From positions 59,977,501-60,041,500 of the forward strand of contig CANTUV010000026.1 of the NCBI GenBank assembly GCA_947685225.1: a stretch of 64,000 nt of DNA. Direction: 5' to 3'. The notes beneath the pieces are model-generated. The model saw only the letters and a program-made list of their open reading frames with translations, did no database searches and had not been told where the DNA came from. Positions 1-11,589 of this stretch are shown piece by piece. Made by a program: the position numbers and the translations under genes. The number at the start of each line of letters is the position of its first letter. The stretch's first letter is position 1. The stretch is from Garcia nutans (lineage: Eukaryota > Streptophyta > Magnoliopsida > Malpighiales > Euphorbiaceae).

Positions 1-29
1 AAATGAAAAAGCAAAACAAACAGTAATTC

Positions 30-101
30 GGGGTGTTGCGAGAATCGAACTCGCGACCTCTCGCACCCGAAGCGAGAATCATACCACTAGACCAAACACC
101 C
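30..101 (-). tRNA. tRNA-Pro (anticodon CGG)
   Basis: Read on the minus strand, this folds as a complete tRNA. The 7-bp acceptor stem is GGGTGTT/AACACCC, the D arm is followed by an anticodon stem CTCGC/GCGAG with loop TTCGGGT (anticodon CGG, proline), and the T loop is GTTCGATTC. There is no intron. Position 30 supplies the discriminator base C. The internal A and B boxes for RNA polymerase III are part of the gene. The SNU23-like gene starts 200 bp away on the opposite strand. Cloverleaf read by eye; confidence high. Confidence 0.95.
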
Positions 102-201
102 ATTGTACAAAGGCAGATTAATTAAAATATAATAAAATATATAGCTATAATCCCATTTGCGTCCTCCACAGGAGTTTCTTCAAACTCGTACTTAATCAAC
201 A

Positions 202-209
202 TTAGGGTT
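202..209 (-). promoter_or_regulatory. Telo-box-like motif (AACCCTAA) upstream of the SNU23-like gene
   Basis: TTAGGGTT on plus (AACCCTAA on minus) lies 93 bp before the SNU23 start codon, in the short gap shared with tRNA-Pro. Such motifs are common near the start of plant housekeeping and translation genes. A match this short could be chance. Confidence 0.35.
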
Positions 210-301
210 AAAAATTTGCTTTTTTGAAATTCATAATTTACTTGATATATACAGCTTTTCTGTGTTCTCTGATTTTGTTTTCAGGTCAGGTTTTTCAAAT
301 A

Positions 302-3300
302 ATGGCTAATAACAATGTAAGGAACAAGTTATTAATGATAATCTTTTTCTTTTTTTGCTTCTGTGTAGCGATGGTTAATGTGATTTATATTTTTTTCTGA
401 TTCTTTATTGATAATTATTGTGTGTAGGCTGTTGGTGTTGATAACACATTTAGAAGAAAATTCGACCGAGAAGAGTATTTAGAACGCGCTCGTCAGCGTG
501 AAAAGCAGGTCTAATTTTGCCAAAATTTAAATTTCCCCTTTTATCTTTGTTTATTTATTTATATTTTTTATTAACTTATATATACTTGTTTCCTCTTGTT
601 TATTTGTGTGCTATTCTTTAGGAAGCTGAGGGGCGGTTCAAATCCAAATGTAAGTCAATAACCTTGAAAATAATCGCTATTGACATTTGTTTGCAATTGG
701 ATTTTTGTTTTAAATAATGAATACAAGTTATGAGTTTGCAGAATTATGGTTTAATAGTATCATTTTTGCGCAGCTAAAGCTCCCCCAGTTCAAAGGAACC
801 CCTTGAAGCATAGGGATTATGAAGTAGACCTTGAATCTCGGTTAGGAAAAACTCAGGTCAGTTACTCCGTGTATTAGCTCTAGTCTAGTAGTAGTTCTGA
901 ATTCAATGCTAGTAAAATTGCCATCTTTTGATTTGAGCATTGCACTTACTGCTATCGATATGATGGGTGTCTTTTTTTTTTTTTTTTTGTTATAATTGAT
1001 GTCTAATGCAGTTCGTATTATCTGCTTCTGAAGTAGTTTTCTGTAATTGGTTTCCAAGTGTGTTATTTCTTGATGTTTCCTCTCTATCATTTGGGAAACT
1101 AACTTTGATAATTGAGTATTCTGTAGTTTTAATTCTGTAGTATAGTGATATATTGAGACGATGATTAGCAGAGTCATCGAAAGTCAACTTTCTTTGCCTA
1201 GAGTTTGGGGGAGCAGGAAAATGACAGATAGTCATCTAATTTTTAATTTGTAAATAGATTGGCAATAGTGTAAATGCTGTCTCATGATCTTATGCCAGCG
1301 GGCAATGCTTGCTATGCTAAACTAAATTTTTCTGGAAGGAATTACTGAGCTTTTACATTGACTGTTGCATGCTTTAGGAGACCGTGGAAGATTATAGTTA
1401 CTTATAGTTTCTTTTAGCTTACATTAAAATGCTATATAGAAGAAGAAGATGCTAATAAAAGACTTACCTATTTGGAAGGTGACTGGTTGGTGTAAGGCCA
1501 CTGAAGTCAGGATCATGTGTCTGAAGAATACTGTTTGTTGTTCAAGATAACCAGTCATATTTCATCTGAGATGCCGTTTAAATGACTGATATCATTACAT
1601 GGTATCTCATATGCACTTAAAAGTAATACTTGGGCTGGGCAATTATTTACTTCATTTGCATTGGCATGCAAGAACATAATGAGCCTAGATGCCTTTTGGT
1701 TTTAGTCTTTGGCCCACCTATATGATCCATTTTTTTCAGCATCATGTAATATTAGGGTATTCAAATTTCATTGTTGCCCCATGGCATAAAACATTTTTGT
1801 TCTTTAAGATAATAACTTCTCAAACGTTTCCATTTTCGGTTCTGATATTCTCATATAAAGTCCATGGTTTATTATTTTTCAATTCAGTTTATTTAATCTT
1901 TTTTATGCATATATTTCTTTTGCAGGTTGTTACTCCTATAGCACCTCTAAGCCAACAGGTATGTTATTCCCATATTACTTACATGTTCGTTAATAAATTG
2001 GTTTGGTTGTGATATAATATTCATATGTGATTTCTGGAGCAATGCTATTGGAATCTGACTTAGGTGGCTAGATTTATATTTCTTGGAGCACTTAAAGGAT
2101 ATGCAACTTAAAGGATGTTGATAAATTTTATGATTAGTCTTGTTGTACCCTTATTATTAGCCAATTATAGGCTTGAATGAGGTCAAATTTAACTGAATAA
2201 GCCTGTGTGGTGATACTTAGCTATCAGCATGAAGTCAAAGGAAAGCTGAATAGGCATGAGATCAAACTTAACTTATATTGCTGTCTAGGCACGCCATTTT
2301 AGTAGCCAAATGCACTTCTCCCACTTCAAAAACAAAGTTAGTATAGATTGTAAAGGCAAGTATGCTCTCTCTTTTTTGTTTTCTGTTAAATGTTAAGAAT
2401 CTTAACTTAGATGGTTTTGGGCTGTTAAGAATAAATAGTCTTCTCTGTGATTAAAGTAGATATAGATTGGCTATGTGTTTGAATTTAGCTCTGTTTCTTG
2501 CACAGTTGACAAGTCTGCCTCAATATTTAATGTTTATGTTGATTCTCTTTGGGCTGACATATACTAGTTTTTACCTTTGCATAAAAGGGAGAGCTTATAT
2601 TTTTATTTTGGTTATTTTTTTCTCATAGCTTTCTTTTGCAGGCTGGATACTATTGTTCAGTATGTGAATGTGTAGTGAAGGATTCTGCAAACTACTTGGA
2701 TCACATCAACGGAAAGAAACGTGTGTAGTTATCCACAAATTCTCTATCAAATTTATTTTGCATATGTGTTCTCTAATCTAACGTTTTCACATTTTGTTCT
2801 CAAGATCAAAGAGCTCTGGGCATGTCCATGCGTGTAGAGCGAGCATCTCTTGAACAGGTACTTGTTTCAAGTAATTGCCTTTTCTTTATTTAAATGAGAA
2901 TTTAATCGACTGGTATTACGCAAGCTTTTTATGTTCTCCAACTGACTCAGAATTTTTTGCATTGCCCACATGTACTTTCTAGAGATTGCGAGAAACAAAT
3001 AGTAAATAAGAACATAAAGGCTAAGAAATCCTATAAAGAAAATTGGATGAAACTACCTGAGGTCCCATCCGAAAGAATAGAGGAGAATCTTTTAGTATTT
3101 TCACTTTAAATGATTAAGCATAAAAGCTTTGCACATGATCTTATGCAAAATGACAATGTTGGTATCCCTTCCCTCTAGATAAAGGCTTACAAGTATTTTC
3201 CCCCTCTAGATGTATTGGAAGACAACAGTACTGCAAGTTTTTTTCAGTCATCTCAATAACTCATCTATGACCATAGCATATTAACAGTGGCATGGTTCAT

Positions 3301-3753
3301 GTTAAACACTATTCTTTCCTTGAACATACACAGGTCCAACAACGATTTGAAGTTCTCAAGAAACGGAAAGATCCTGGTAGTTTCACAGAGCAAGGTAAAA
3401 CTTCAAACAGATGAAAGATACAACACTTTCCTTGTTTTCTGTAATTAATGCTTCACTCTTCTTTTCTTCTCAGATCTTGACGAAAGGATCCTAAAACATC
3501 AACAAGAAGAGGAAGAAAGGAAGCGTCAACGCCGAGAAAGAAAAAAAGAGAAAAAGGTTAGCACAATGAAAATTTCTATTATATATAATTTTGAGGTCCG
3601 AGTCATAACTGTGAAAACACTTTAAACTGTTAATCATTAATAAGTAATGGTTTGTATTTCTGGGTACAGAAAGAGAAGGCAGCAGAAGAGGAGGAAGCAG
3701 ATGTCGATCCTGATGTTGCTGCAATGATGGGATTTGGTGGTTTCCGTTCATAA
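302..3753 (+). CDS. SNU23/ZMAT2-like U4/U6.U5 tri-snRNP zinc-finger protein
   Basis: Ten exons: 302-316, 428-508, 622-649, 774-856, 1926-1958, 2642-2720, 2805-2857, 3334-3394, 3474-3556, 3670-3753. They total 600 nt, giving 199 aa. All introns are GT-AG and all phases agree. The N-terminus carries the family motif around [15 protein letters not shown]. One U1-type C2H2 zinc finger (about residues 85-107: [10 protein letters not shown], then DHINGKKHQ) follows, split by the 2720/2805 intron. The C-terminal half is highly charged ([17 protein letters not shown]) and ends MMGFGGFRS, as in yeast Snu23 and animal ZMAT2. By family knowledge the protein belongs to the spliceosomal tri-snRNP, acts in the nucleus and is lost at activation. 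The first exon encodes only five residues. Start chosen because it gives the short N-terminus usual for the family. Confidence 0.93.
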
Positions 3754-5239
3754 AAAAAGTAATCATAATGTCGGGTCATCCTTTTCTTCCGCAAATGCAC
3801 CGTTGCCATGTAACATTTGAAGAAAAGCTTTTGTATTGTAACATTTGACAGTCTCTGTAGGCACACAACTTGAGTTTTGGCAGTTACCATTGAGGAAATG
3901 TATAATTTTATGTTGTCCAAATGTTGAAAGATTAACGTTAAGGTAATTAGCCAAAAAATCACATACCATGAAATAGGAATTTTTTTTTTTTTGTTCTTAA
4001 TAACAAGGGATCTCACATGAGCAAATTCAAAAAAAAAAAAACCCCTGTAATATCAACACAGACCCATTATGTTATTAAAAAATCCCATACATTTCCTTTC
4101 CTACTATAAGCATGTCTAGTGTTTGAGTCCTAGTATATGCTCCTATCTCTGTTAGGAGACTCGCCTAACAGAGATAGGTGAGTTTGTTAGATCACCACCT
4201 GTAAGATCAACACAAACCCATTATGTTATTAAAAAATCCCATACATTCCCTTCCTTACTATAAGCAAGTCTCATGTTTGAGTCTAAATATATGCAGCTAT
4301 TTCTATTAAGAGACTCACCTATCAAAGTTGGGTGTACGACGCAGGTTGAATCTAAATTAGTTAAGATAAAATCCTGAATCCCGGGCGAGCAGTAAAAAAA
4401 AATGTTGATGCTCGTTAAACAATAATAAATATTTTATTTTTATTAGAATATGCTATATTTTATTGTAATTTGTACAATAATTTTATAATACATACAGTTT
4501 TTCTATTAATCAAAAGAAAAGTGATTATAAGAAATTTTAACGTAAATAAAATATATTTTAATAAAAATTAAAATATTTATTGTCACTTAAAGTGTAGTAA
4601 TATGGCACCGATAACAAACCCTTTCAAAACACAGAAAAGAAAGAAAATCTGAAAAATGGGAAATACATTACAGACCTCTAAGGAGGTGTAGCTGCAGCCA
4701 GCAAGAAGAGCATGTCTGACAGTATTCTGGTTAGGAAGTCTATACATGATATTAATGATGATGATGATACATAACGAAACCAAGACAACTATTTCGCGCT
4801 TATTCTAGCAAGTAAAGAATCAATGTTAGGCATCCTGCTAATAAAAAGTGTTCAGCCCTTCTACGAGATTTATCAGGGTACTGAAGTTAGGGATACAATC
4901 TTAAGCTCTTCACATAAGAATATTCTTTTCCGCTTTGCAAATCAAGTATAAATAGCTCTAAACAGATCCTTCCAATAGTTCATTTATATTTGAAATAGAC
5001 AGTAAGTAGCAGAGGGAAGCAATCACCAACCCCCTTTTCAATTTTCATTTCCATAAGAGAGCAGAGCACTCATCACGGGTATTAAGGGGCAAAAGTATGT
5101 AACTTTAGTAATATTCAAAGTCAAAACAACTGAAATTTCCTTCAACAGTGATTCTGGACCAAATGTTCAAAATCAATTCATCAGTATGACATAACACTTG
5201 TGATTTTGAAGTAAATAGAACCCAACTTCCTGTACCTCT
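3754..5239. other. Intergenic between two converging genes; 3' UTRs plus a tandem repeat
   Basis: The SNU23-like and SAR1 genes converge here. The flanks (about 3754-4000 and 4950-5239) are presumably 3' UTRs. The middle holds the 154-bp tandem repeat listed separately and AT-rich DNA (4400-4600). At 4325-4410 the sequence ACGCAGGTTGAATCT, then CCCGGGCGAGCAG and an A-run, loosely resembles the B box and tail of a plant SINE, but too weakly to call. No coding sequence seen. Confidence 0.6.
4045..4350. repeat. Two-copy 154-bp tandem repeat with a perfect 15-bp hairpin in copy 1
   Basis: CTGTAATATCAACACAGACC at 4045 recurs as CTGTAAGATCAACACAAACC at 4199. The similarity then runs for most of 150 bp, including the shared block CCCATTATGTTATTAAAAAA. 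Copy 1 contains a perfect inverted repeat: CCTATCTCTGTTAGG (4142-4156), a 7-nt loop, then its exact complement (4164-4178). In copy 2 this hairpin has decayed. Origin unknown; it may be a duplicated fragment of a small mobile element. Confidence 0.75.
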
Positions 5240-6888
5240 CTACTTGATATACTGAGACAACCACTTGAAACCTTCCCCGTAGCCCATTTTTCGGACAATG
5301 CTGCACATGAATACCTCCATGGGTCGGACATTCGAGTCTCCCAAGTTTACCTTACCCTTGCCAGTGGTGAAGTTAGAAAGGCCCAGTTGGTAACGCAACT
5401 CATCCTCCGAAGCAGCATATGCTAAATCAATTTTATTGCCCAAAATAAGGAATGGAACATTGGGCAAAGCCTCATCAGAGAGGAGAGCATCCAATTCTTT
5501 TTTTGATTCAGCAAATCTCTCCTTGTCATAAGCATCTACCAGGTAAACAACTGCATCCACCTTCAAATAAAAGGAATTTTATCAGAAAAATTTACTGTTA
5601 AGATGTAATCTATCGTTGTATGCTCAGGGAAATACTAACACTCAAAGATAGCCTCTCTAGGAAGATGCAACACATTCCATGAACATTCATAAGCAAATAA
5701 GGCCAACATCACATCTTCCTAATAAAAATGACCAATGACTATCAAAACAGCAGACCAGCAAACATAATGCAGACACCCATTCAAACAAGGATAAAATGGC
5801 AAGGAAATAACGCATGTATGGTGAGTTACTATCAGAACACTCTCAAAGGTCAAAAGTGCCATCAGCGAACTCCCATTTTGTTATTTGCCTCCCATGAATC
5901 AGATAATCACAAAATCACATCATCTGGGATTATGGAGGTAACTTTACTGTGTAATTCAATATTGTTAAAAGTTGGTTATTGAACATATCCAAGTGTGATA
6001 ATACGACATACAACTAAAGGAGAAAGTGCTTCAAATTGCCATAAAAGGTAAAAACAAACATCCACAGTCCACAGAAACTTCACCACTTTGTCATTTGACT
6101 CACTTGACAATATGTATGAAATTTTTTTCCAAAATTCCAACATAAATTCCAAAACTGGTGGCAAAATATAACTTTTTTAAATTGGTGGAAATTTTTTTAA
6201 GAACAATCAAAACACATGCCCACAGTTCACAAATAGACAGCACATGACAACAAGAAGTTCTTAAATAAAGCAAACACAATTGAACAACTCATTTACACAT
6301 TTATACAAAATTCACATGCCAGTTAAGCAAGGAAAACCTGGGCATAGTAGTCTTTCCAAACTCTACGAGCAATCTGATGACCTCCTAAATCAAAAGCCTT
6401 AAACTTGATTTTCCCAATACTCAACTCCTCAGATGTTGGATGCTGTGTAGGCTGGTGTTGCATTAATCTCTGCAAAAACCCATAACAAACAGAAATGGAT
6501 AACGACATTTTTAAAAAATTTCTACTAAAGCAAATACATTTAAGCTAATATCATGACCATATTGACACTGTCATCACTTCTCAATCTAATCAACAGTTGA
6601 ATCAATGGTTTCTGGTTCTTTTAAACAATAACAAAATTTCTTATGAATTAAAATAAAGAACCATCCCTTTTTCTAAATTTTTTCTTCAAGCCATTTTCTC
6701 GGCAGCCAAACAACCCAATAACACAAAAAAACAAGAATTCACTTGCAAAACTGAAGTACCTCATCTTTCAACATGTGAAGCAGCGTCGTTTTGCCAGCAT
6801 TATCGAGACCTAAAAACAAGATCTTGGCTTCCTTCTGCCACAAACCGAGCGAAGCAAGAACTCCATAAAACCAATCGATCAAAAACAT
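5240..6888 (-). CDS. SAR1: SAR1 small GTPase (COPII coat assembly)
   Basis: Three coding exons read 6888-6760, 6469-6338 and 5560-5240, totalling 582 nt and 193 aa, the exact usual length of plant SAR1. SAR1 recruits Sec23/24 at ER exit sites when GTP-bound. Seen in the sequence: the N-terminal amphipathic segment [18 protein letters not shown]1 loop GLDNAGKTT (residues 27-35); switch II DLGGHQ; NKID for guanine specificity; the C-terminus [10 protein letters not shown]. It lacks the N-myristoylation glycine of ARF proteins, as expected for SAR1. Start chosen for its fit to the conserved SAR1 N-terminus. A further intron in the 5' UTR cannot be excluded. Confidence 0.97.
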
Positions 6889-9058
6889 TTTCAAAATTAA
6901 AACCCGAAATTAACTACTGAGAATAAACGATCGAGCCCACAAAAAACACACAGAACATCTCAATTGGTCAAAGAAAAATACCAAAATCTAGAGAGAGAAA
7001 ATGCTGAGACTACAAAGCAAAAACCTATATATAAATGTGTGTGTATATATGGTGTTATTTCTGTGTGCACATGAGATTGGTGTGAGTGTGAGGTGGCAAT
7101 AATTGATTGGGTAACTGGATTCATATTGGGTCGGGTTATCGGGTTTGAGTTTATTTGACCAATTAGAGATAGAGGATTGTGGCTGCTGGCGTCATTGGGT
7201 GAATATTTTCCGTCGATACGGAAAATGGACGGTTTGGATCTGATTATTAGGTATTTGCGGGTGGGTGTTTGGTGGAAAAGTAATTAATTTGGTTGTTTTA
7301 TTCTATAGCTACGATAGAGCGTTTTATTATATCTGAGGCCACATAAGTGGGGCCATTAATGTGATCGGATGGTTTGATTAAAAATGACGAATACGTTACC
7401 GTTTCAAAGAGCCACCCGTTACGCACGTGGCTAGTTCTTTAGCCTGGGCTTAATATTGCCTGACAAGGCCTCGAGTATTTGGATGAGATTAGGTAGGCGG
7501 TAGGATTACCCCGGTATACTTTATAGGGTGTGAAAATGAAAAAATAACACGTAAATATAATTTATAAAATATATAAAATTAACGGATTAAAAATAAAATT
7601 TAATAAATTTATATAGAAAATAAATCAAATATATTTATATTGAGGTTTAAAAATCATACAATAAATTAGTATGCAAATTCAATATAATTCGTTTGATGAA
7701 AATGATATAATTCTATTACTAACATTATTTTATATATTATTTATCTTTAAAAGAATAAAAATAAATTTTATATAATTCATTTAAATAAATGTGATATAGT
7801 TATTATATTCATGTAACCTATTTTAAATTTTATGTATTGTTATACTTTAAATATCTTAACACAATTATAATTAATAAATAAATTACACTCGTATTACTAT
7901 AATTGTGTTATCATAATATATCAAAATGATCTACCAGTATCTTTGACATTCTTACGTTATTTTCTCTAGCAAGAAAAATGAATGAATACATTATTTTATA
8001 TATTGGAATGTTTTTAAAGTAAAATATGCTTGAAAAATAGAAATCTTATTATAAAAGAGAGAGAGATGTTGCTTTATTTATAAATTTATGTCCAAGACAC
8101 CAATATATATATAATTATTATTAAAATGGTTGTTCCTCATCTTAAATTCTCTTTAATGGAGTCGCATATAATACATTTGTACAAAGAATTTTTTGAAGCC
8201 ATGAATTCCATAGTTCTATATTGAAAATAATATTCCTAGCCTCCTTTTTTTTTTTTGGCCTATTCATGATTTGAAATCATCATACATAATTTAAAATTTC
8301 CACTTATCGAGAATCCGCCTTCATCACTTTAACCACAAAATGGGCTGCCATATAGAAAAATTTTATAATATAATTATTATTATAATTATACTTATATTCT
8401 ATTTCAAATGTTAATTAATTTGAATAATGATATATATATTTTTTTATATTTTATAATTACAAAATTTATAAAAAATATATATATTTTTTAAAATATCATT
8501 TTACATTATATTAATTTATCATTTCATTTAAAAAGTCTAATTAAAATTACTATTCTATCTTATTTTTTTTAGCCAAGTGAGCCATCAACTCAATTTTAGT
8601 TAAGAATATTATGTTTCTTATCATATTTTTTAAATTTTTTTATTTTATAAAAATATATAATAAATTTACAATAATTATAATATATGTAAAAATTATCATA
8701 TGTATAATAAATTTATGATAAACTTTATATATATTTTATGAAATTTATAAATTAATTAAAAGATTTAGGTAAATTTAATAATTATATTATACGAAATTAA
8801 TAAATTTAAAAATTAATTAAAAATTTATAATAAAAAAAAAACCGAAGTCTTGTGTCATCTTAGGCTTATCCAAAGCCAGAACCAGGTAGGTATTGGGACA
8901 ATGACATGGAAAAAGCGGTGAGCGGACTCCGCCAACAGATTTATGATTTTTTTTTTATATCTTCGTCCGAAAACTACACCTATAAATAAATAAACACTTC
9001 TCCCTCTCTCTTCACATGTACAAACAACACACAAATAAAATAAGAATCAGAATAGAAA
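6889..9058. other. Intergenic, divergent promoters of SAR1 and the stress-protein gene
   Basis: The SAR1 side (6889-7500) has normal base composition and includes a G-box CACGTG at 7424-7429. From about 7540 to 8860 the DNA is very AT-rich with short A/T runs and no readable coding sequence. The last 200 bp belong to the stress-protein promoter. No RNA gene or clear mobile element recognised. Confidence 0.55.
8981..8988 (+). promoter_or_regulatory. TATA box of the universal stress protein gene
   Basis: TATAAATA stands 78 bp before the ATG, in the sequence ACACCTATAAATAAATAAAC. Transcription would be expected to begin about 30 bp downstream, leaving a 5' UTR of roughly 45-50 nt, a normal layout for a plant gene. 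Confidence 0.6.
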
Positions 9059-10210
9059 ATGGCGGAAGCAGCTGCGGCGAAAGAGCGGAAGATCCTGGTG
9101 GCCGTCGATGAGAGCGAAGAGAGTATGAATGCTCTCTCATGGTGTCTAAACAATGTTATTTCTCATAATTCTAAAGATACACTCATTCTCCTTTACGCTA
9201 AACCTCCTAGAAATGTTTACACTGCTCTCGACGGCACTGGTAAGTAAATTAAATAAATAAAACTTTGAAGCTCTGATAGCCATGGCCATGGCGGCTATGG
9301 AGATGATGATGGGCTTTTTTTTGTAATTTTGTTTTGTTTTTAAATTTGATTTTTTTTAATTTTTTCAGGATATTTATTTTCTTCTGATATTATTGCAACT
9401 ATGGAGAAGTACAGTGATGACGTGGCTTGTTGTATTTTAGAGAAGGCTAAGAAGATGTGCAGAGAACATGAAGCTCACGATGTAATTTTTTTTTAATTTT
9501 ATTTTAAAATCGAGTTTTATTTTATTTTATTTTTTAAAGGGTAAATATATAATTTTGATGGAACAGGTTAAGGTGGAGACGAGAGTAGAATGTGGAGATT
9601 CAAGAGATGTGATTTGCCAGATGGCGGAGAAGCTTGGTGTTGATGTGCTAGTCATGGGAAGCCATGGTTATGGTCCCATCAAGAGGTTGTTATTAGTTTT
9701 TTTTTTTTTTTATTTCTTAGATTTTTATTTTTTATTAATATTTTGTCAAAACAAATCTCAAATCACAGTTTGGTGAAATTGGATTTTTATTATTTTTTGA
9801 GAAATTACTATACTCATTAGATTTTATAATTTTTTTTATATTTTATCAGAAATATTTTAGTTATTTTATAAAATATATAATAAATTAGTCATAAATTTTA
9901 ATAAATTTAAAAATATAGTAAATTTTATATTTTTTTGGACAATTATATATATATTATGAATCCTAGTATGAAGAGGAGAAAATTGATTATGAATATTTAG
10001 AATTCTGATTTGTATTATTTAAAAACATGTTAAATATAAACCATTTTGTTATTGTTGAATAAAATTTCATAATAGTGCTAATTAATTTTTATATTTTTTT
10101 TGGGAGTTATTAGGGCTTTTCTTGGGAGTGTGAGCAACCATTGTGCACAGAAAGTCAAATGTCCGGTGTTGATTGTGAAGAGACCCAAATCAAATGCTGG
10201 AAGCAAATAA
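9059..10210 (+). CDS. Universal stress protein (UspA domain, ATP-binding type)
   Basis: Four exons: 9059-9239, 9369-9481, 9567-9685, 10114-10210. Total 510 nt, 169 aa, a usual size for a single-domain plant USP. The core strand KILVAVDESEESMNAL (about residues 10-25) is typical. The ATP-binding signature G-2X-G-9X-G-S is complete as GSHGYG, PIKR, AFLGS; its coding sequence is split by the 428-bp third intron. The end SNHCAQKVKCPVLIVKRP is the standard final beta strand. Such proteins are cytosolic, bind ATP and are induced by stress; the exact role of this member cannot be told. Intron 3 is enlarged by very AT-rich DNA. Confidence 0.95.
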
Positions 10211-11589
10211 TTAAGATTTTTATTATATCTATATATATTATGTATATAAAAATTTTAATTTCATCTTTTATGTATTCCCACTTTTTGTATATATTTTATC
10301 TATTTTCTCTCTATTTGCTTCTATAAGTGACCAACAAGTTCCATGTAATTCAGCCATAATAACAAAACGTAATTGATGATATTTAACTATTTATTTTGAT
10401 TTTCATTTGAATGATATAATTTTTTATATTAATTTCATAATTTAAAAATTTTGAATTTTAATATTTTTTAAAATGCTAATTATATTCACTTTAGTGGGTG
10501 ATCGTTGAATAATTATTTTTTTATTAGTTATAAAATATTTATTATAAGTTTATTTATTAAGAGATATATTATAATAAATATTAGTGATTACTCTTAGCAT
10601 TTTTCTTTTTTAAATTATTTATTTAGTGGTTTTATGTATTTTTTTTTAAATTTTGTCTTTTAAATTATTTTAAAATACATGATTTATTATCTAAAAAATA
10701 TGCATTTATTAAATTGTGTTTGATTTTTTTAGTAACTAATAAAAACTATGAAATAATGTTGTTTTGTGATTTACTTACAACTTTGAAAATTCTAATTCTA
10801 ATAATATAGGCACGGGAGAATATGTTATAGCATACAAATATTATTGATAACTATTCACATTTTCTAATTTTTTTTAATAAAATAAAATATTAGATTAGAT
10901 ATTTTGATATTATCTTGCTGGATTATATTTAAAATGGAGATTTTGTCTATGTAAACTCCTAATCTATCTCTTTGACTTAAACTGAAACAAATAATTTAAT
11001 ATCTTACAGAGACACTGTCTTACTCTGTTTATCCTGTTGTACTTGAAAGATTCTGGTGATGGCTTCCATTTTCCCATTCATCATTTGATTGCTATAACTC
11101 AGGCAAGTAATGATATTTATACTTTTTTTTTGTTATTAATTTCAGAATCTTTCTGTAAAAATTTTCAAATTGCAATAAGTAATTGTAAGATGATCAATCA
11201 AATTAACATTTTTGATGGGTTAATGTTCATTTTTAGAGCACAAAGTTTTAGCTATGGCATTGAAGTTCAATTCCAGGACTTTCAGGCAGCTAAAAGCAGG
11301 CCTTAGGCCAGTTTACTTCTGCATCATTCTGGTAGTTCTGTTTAATTTCTTTTCCTTCATTTTCATTTCTGTTTCTTATTACCCTATATCTCTCTGAGAA
11401 TGCAGTCCATAATCGCTCAGACCCCAAATGAGTTCAGCTGTACTTACATTCTTAATTTTTTCAATATCTTGCAGGCATTGTCCTGTTTTATAATCTCAGA
11501 ATTGTGTTTGATGATTAAAAAAACCAAACATCATGTGATGTTGGAATTATATGGAGATTACAACAAATCTTGTACAGAAATTGAGATGA
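10211..11589. other. Intergenic AT-rich DNA and the degraded 5' part of the CKI1-like relic
   Basis: The stretch holds the 3' end of the stress-protein gene, a degraded small inverted-repeat element (about 10470-10604) and, from about 11020, DNA that probably contained the first exon of the CKI1-like gene. I could not recover a reading frame there with confidence. No other gene seen. Confidence 0.5.
10470..10604. mobile_element. Degraded MITE related to the copy at 25181-25362
   Basis: AAATGCTAAT at 10471 and the inverse TTAGCATTTT at the right end frame a segment containing TATTTATTATAAGTTTATTTA, followed by its partial complement. The left end and the centre resemble the better-preserved element at 25181-25362 (AATGCTAATTATAGTCGCTT, with ATATTTATTATGAATTTATT in the centre). 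Target-site duplications are no longer visible. Confidence 0.45.
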
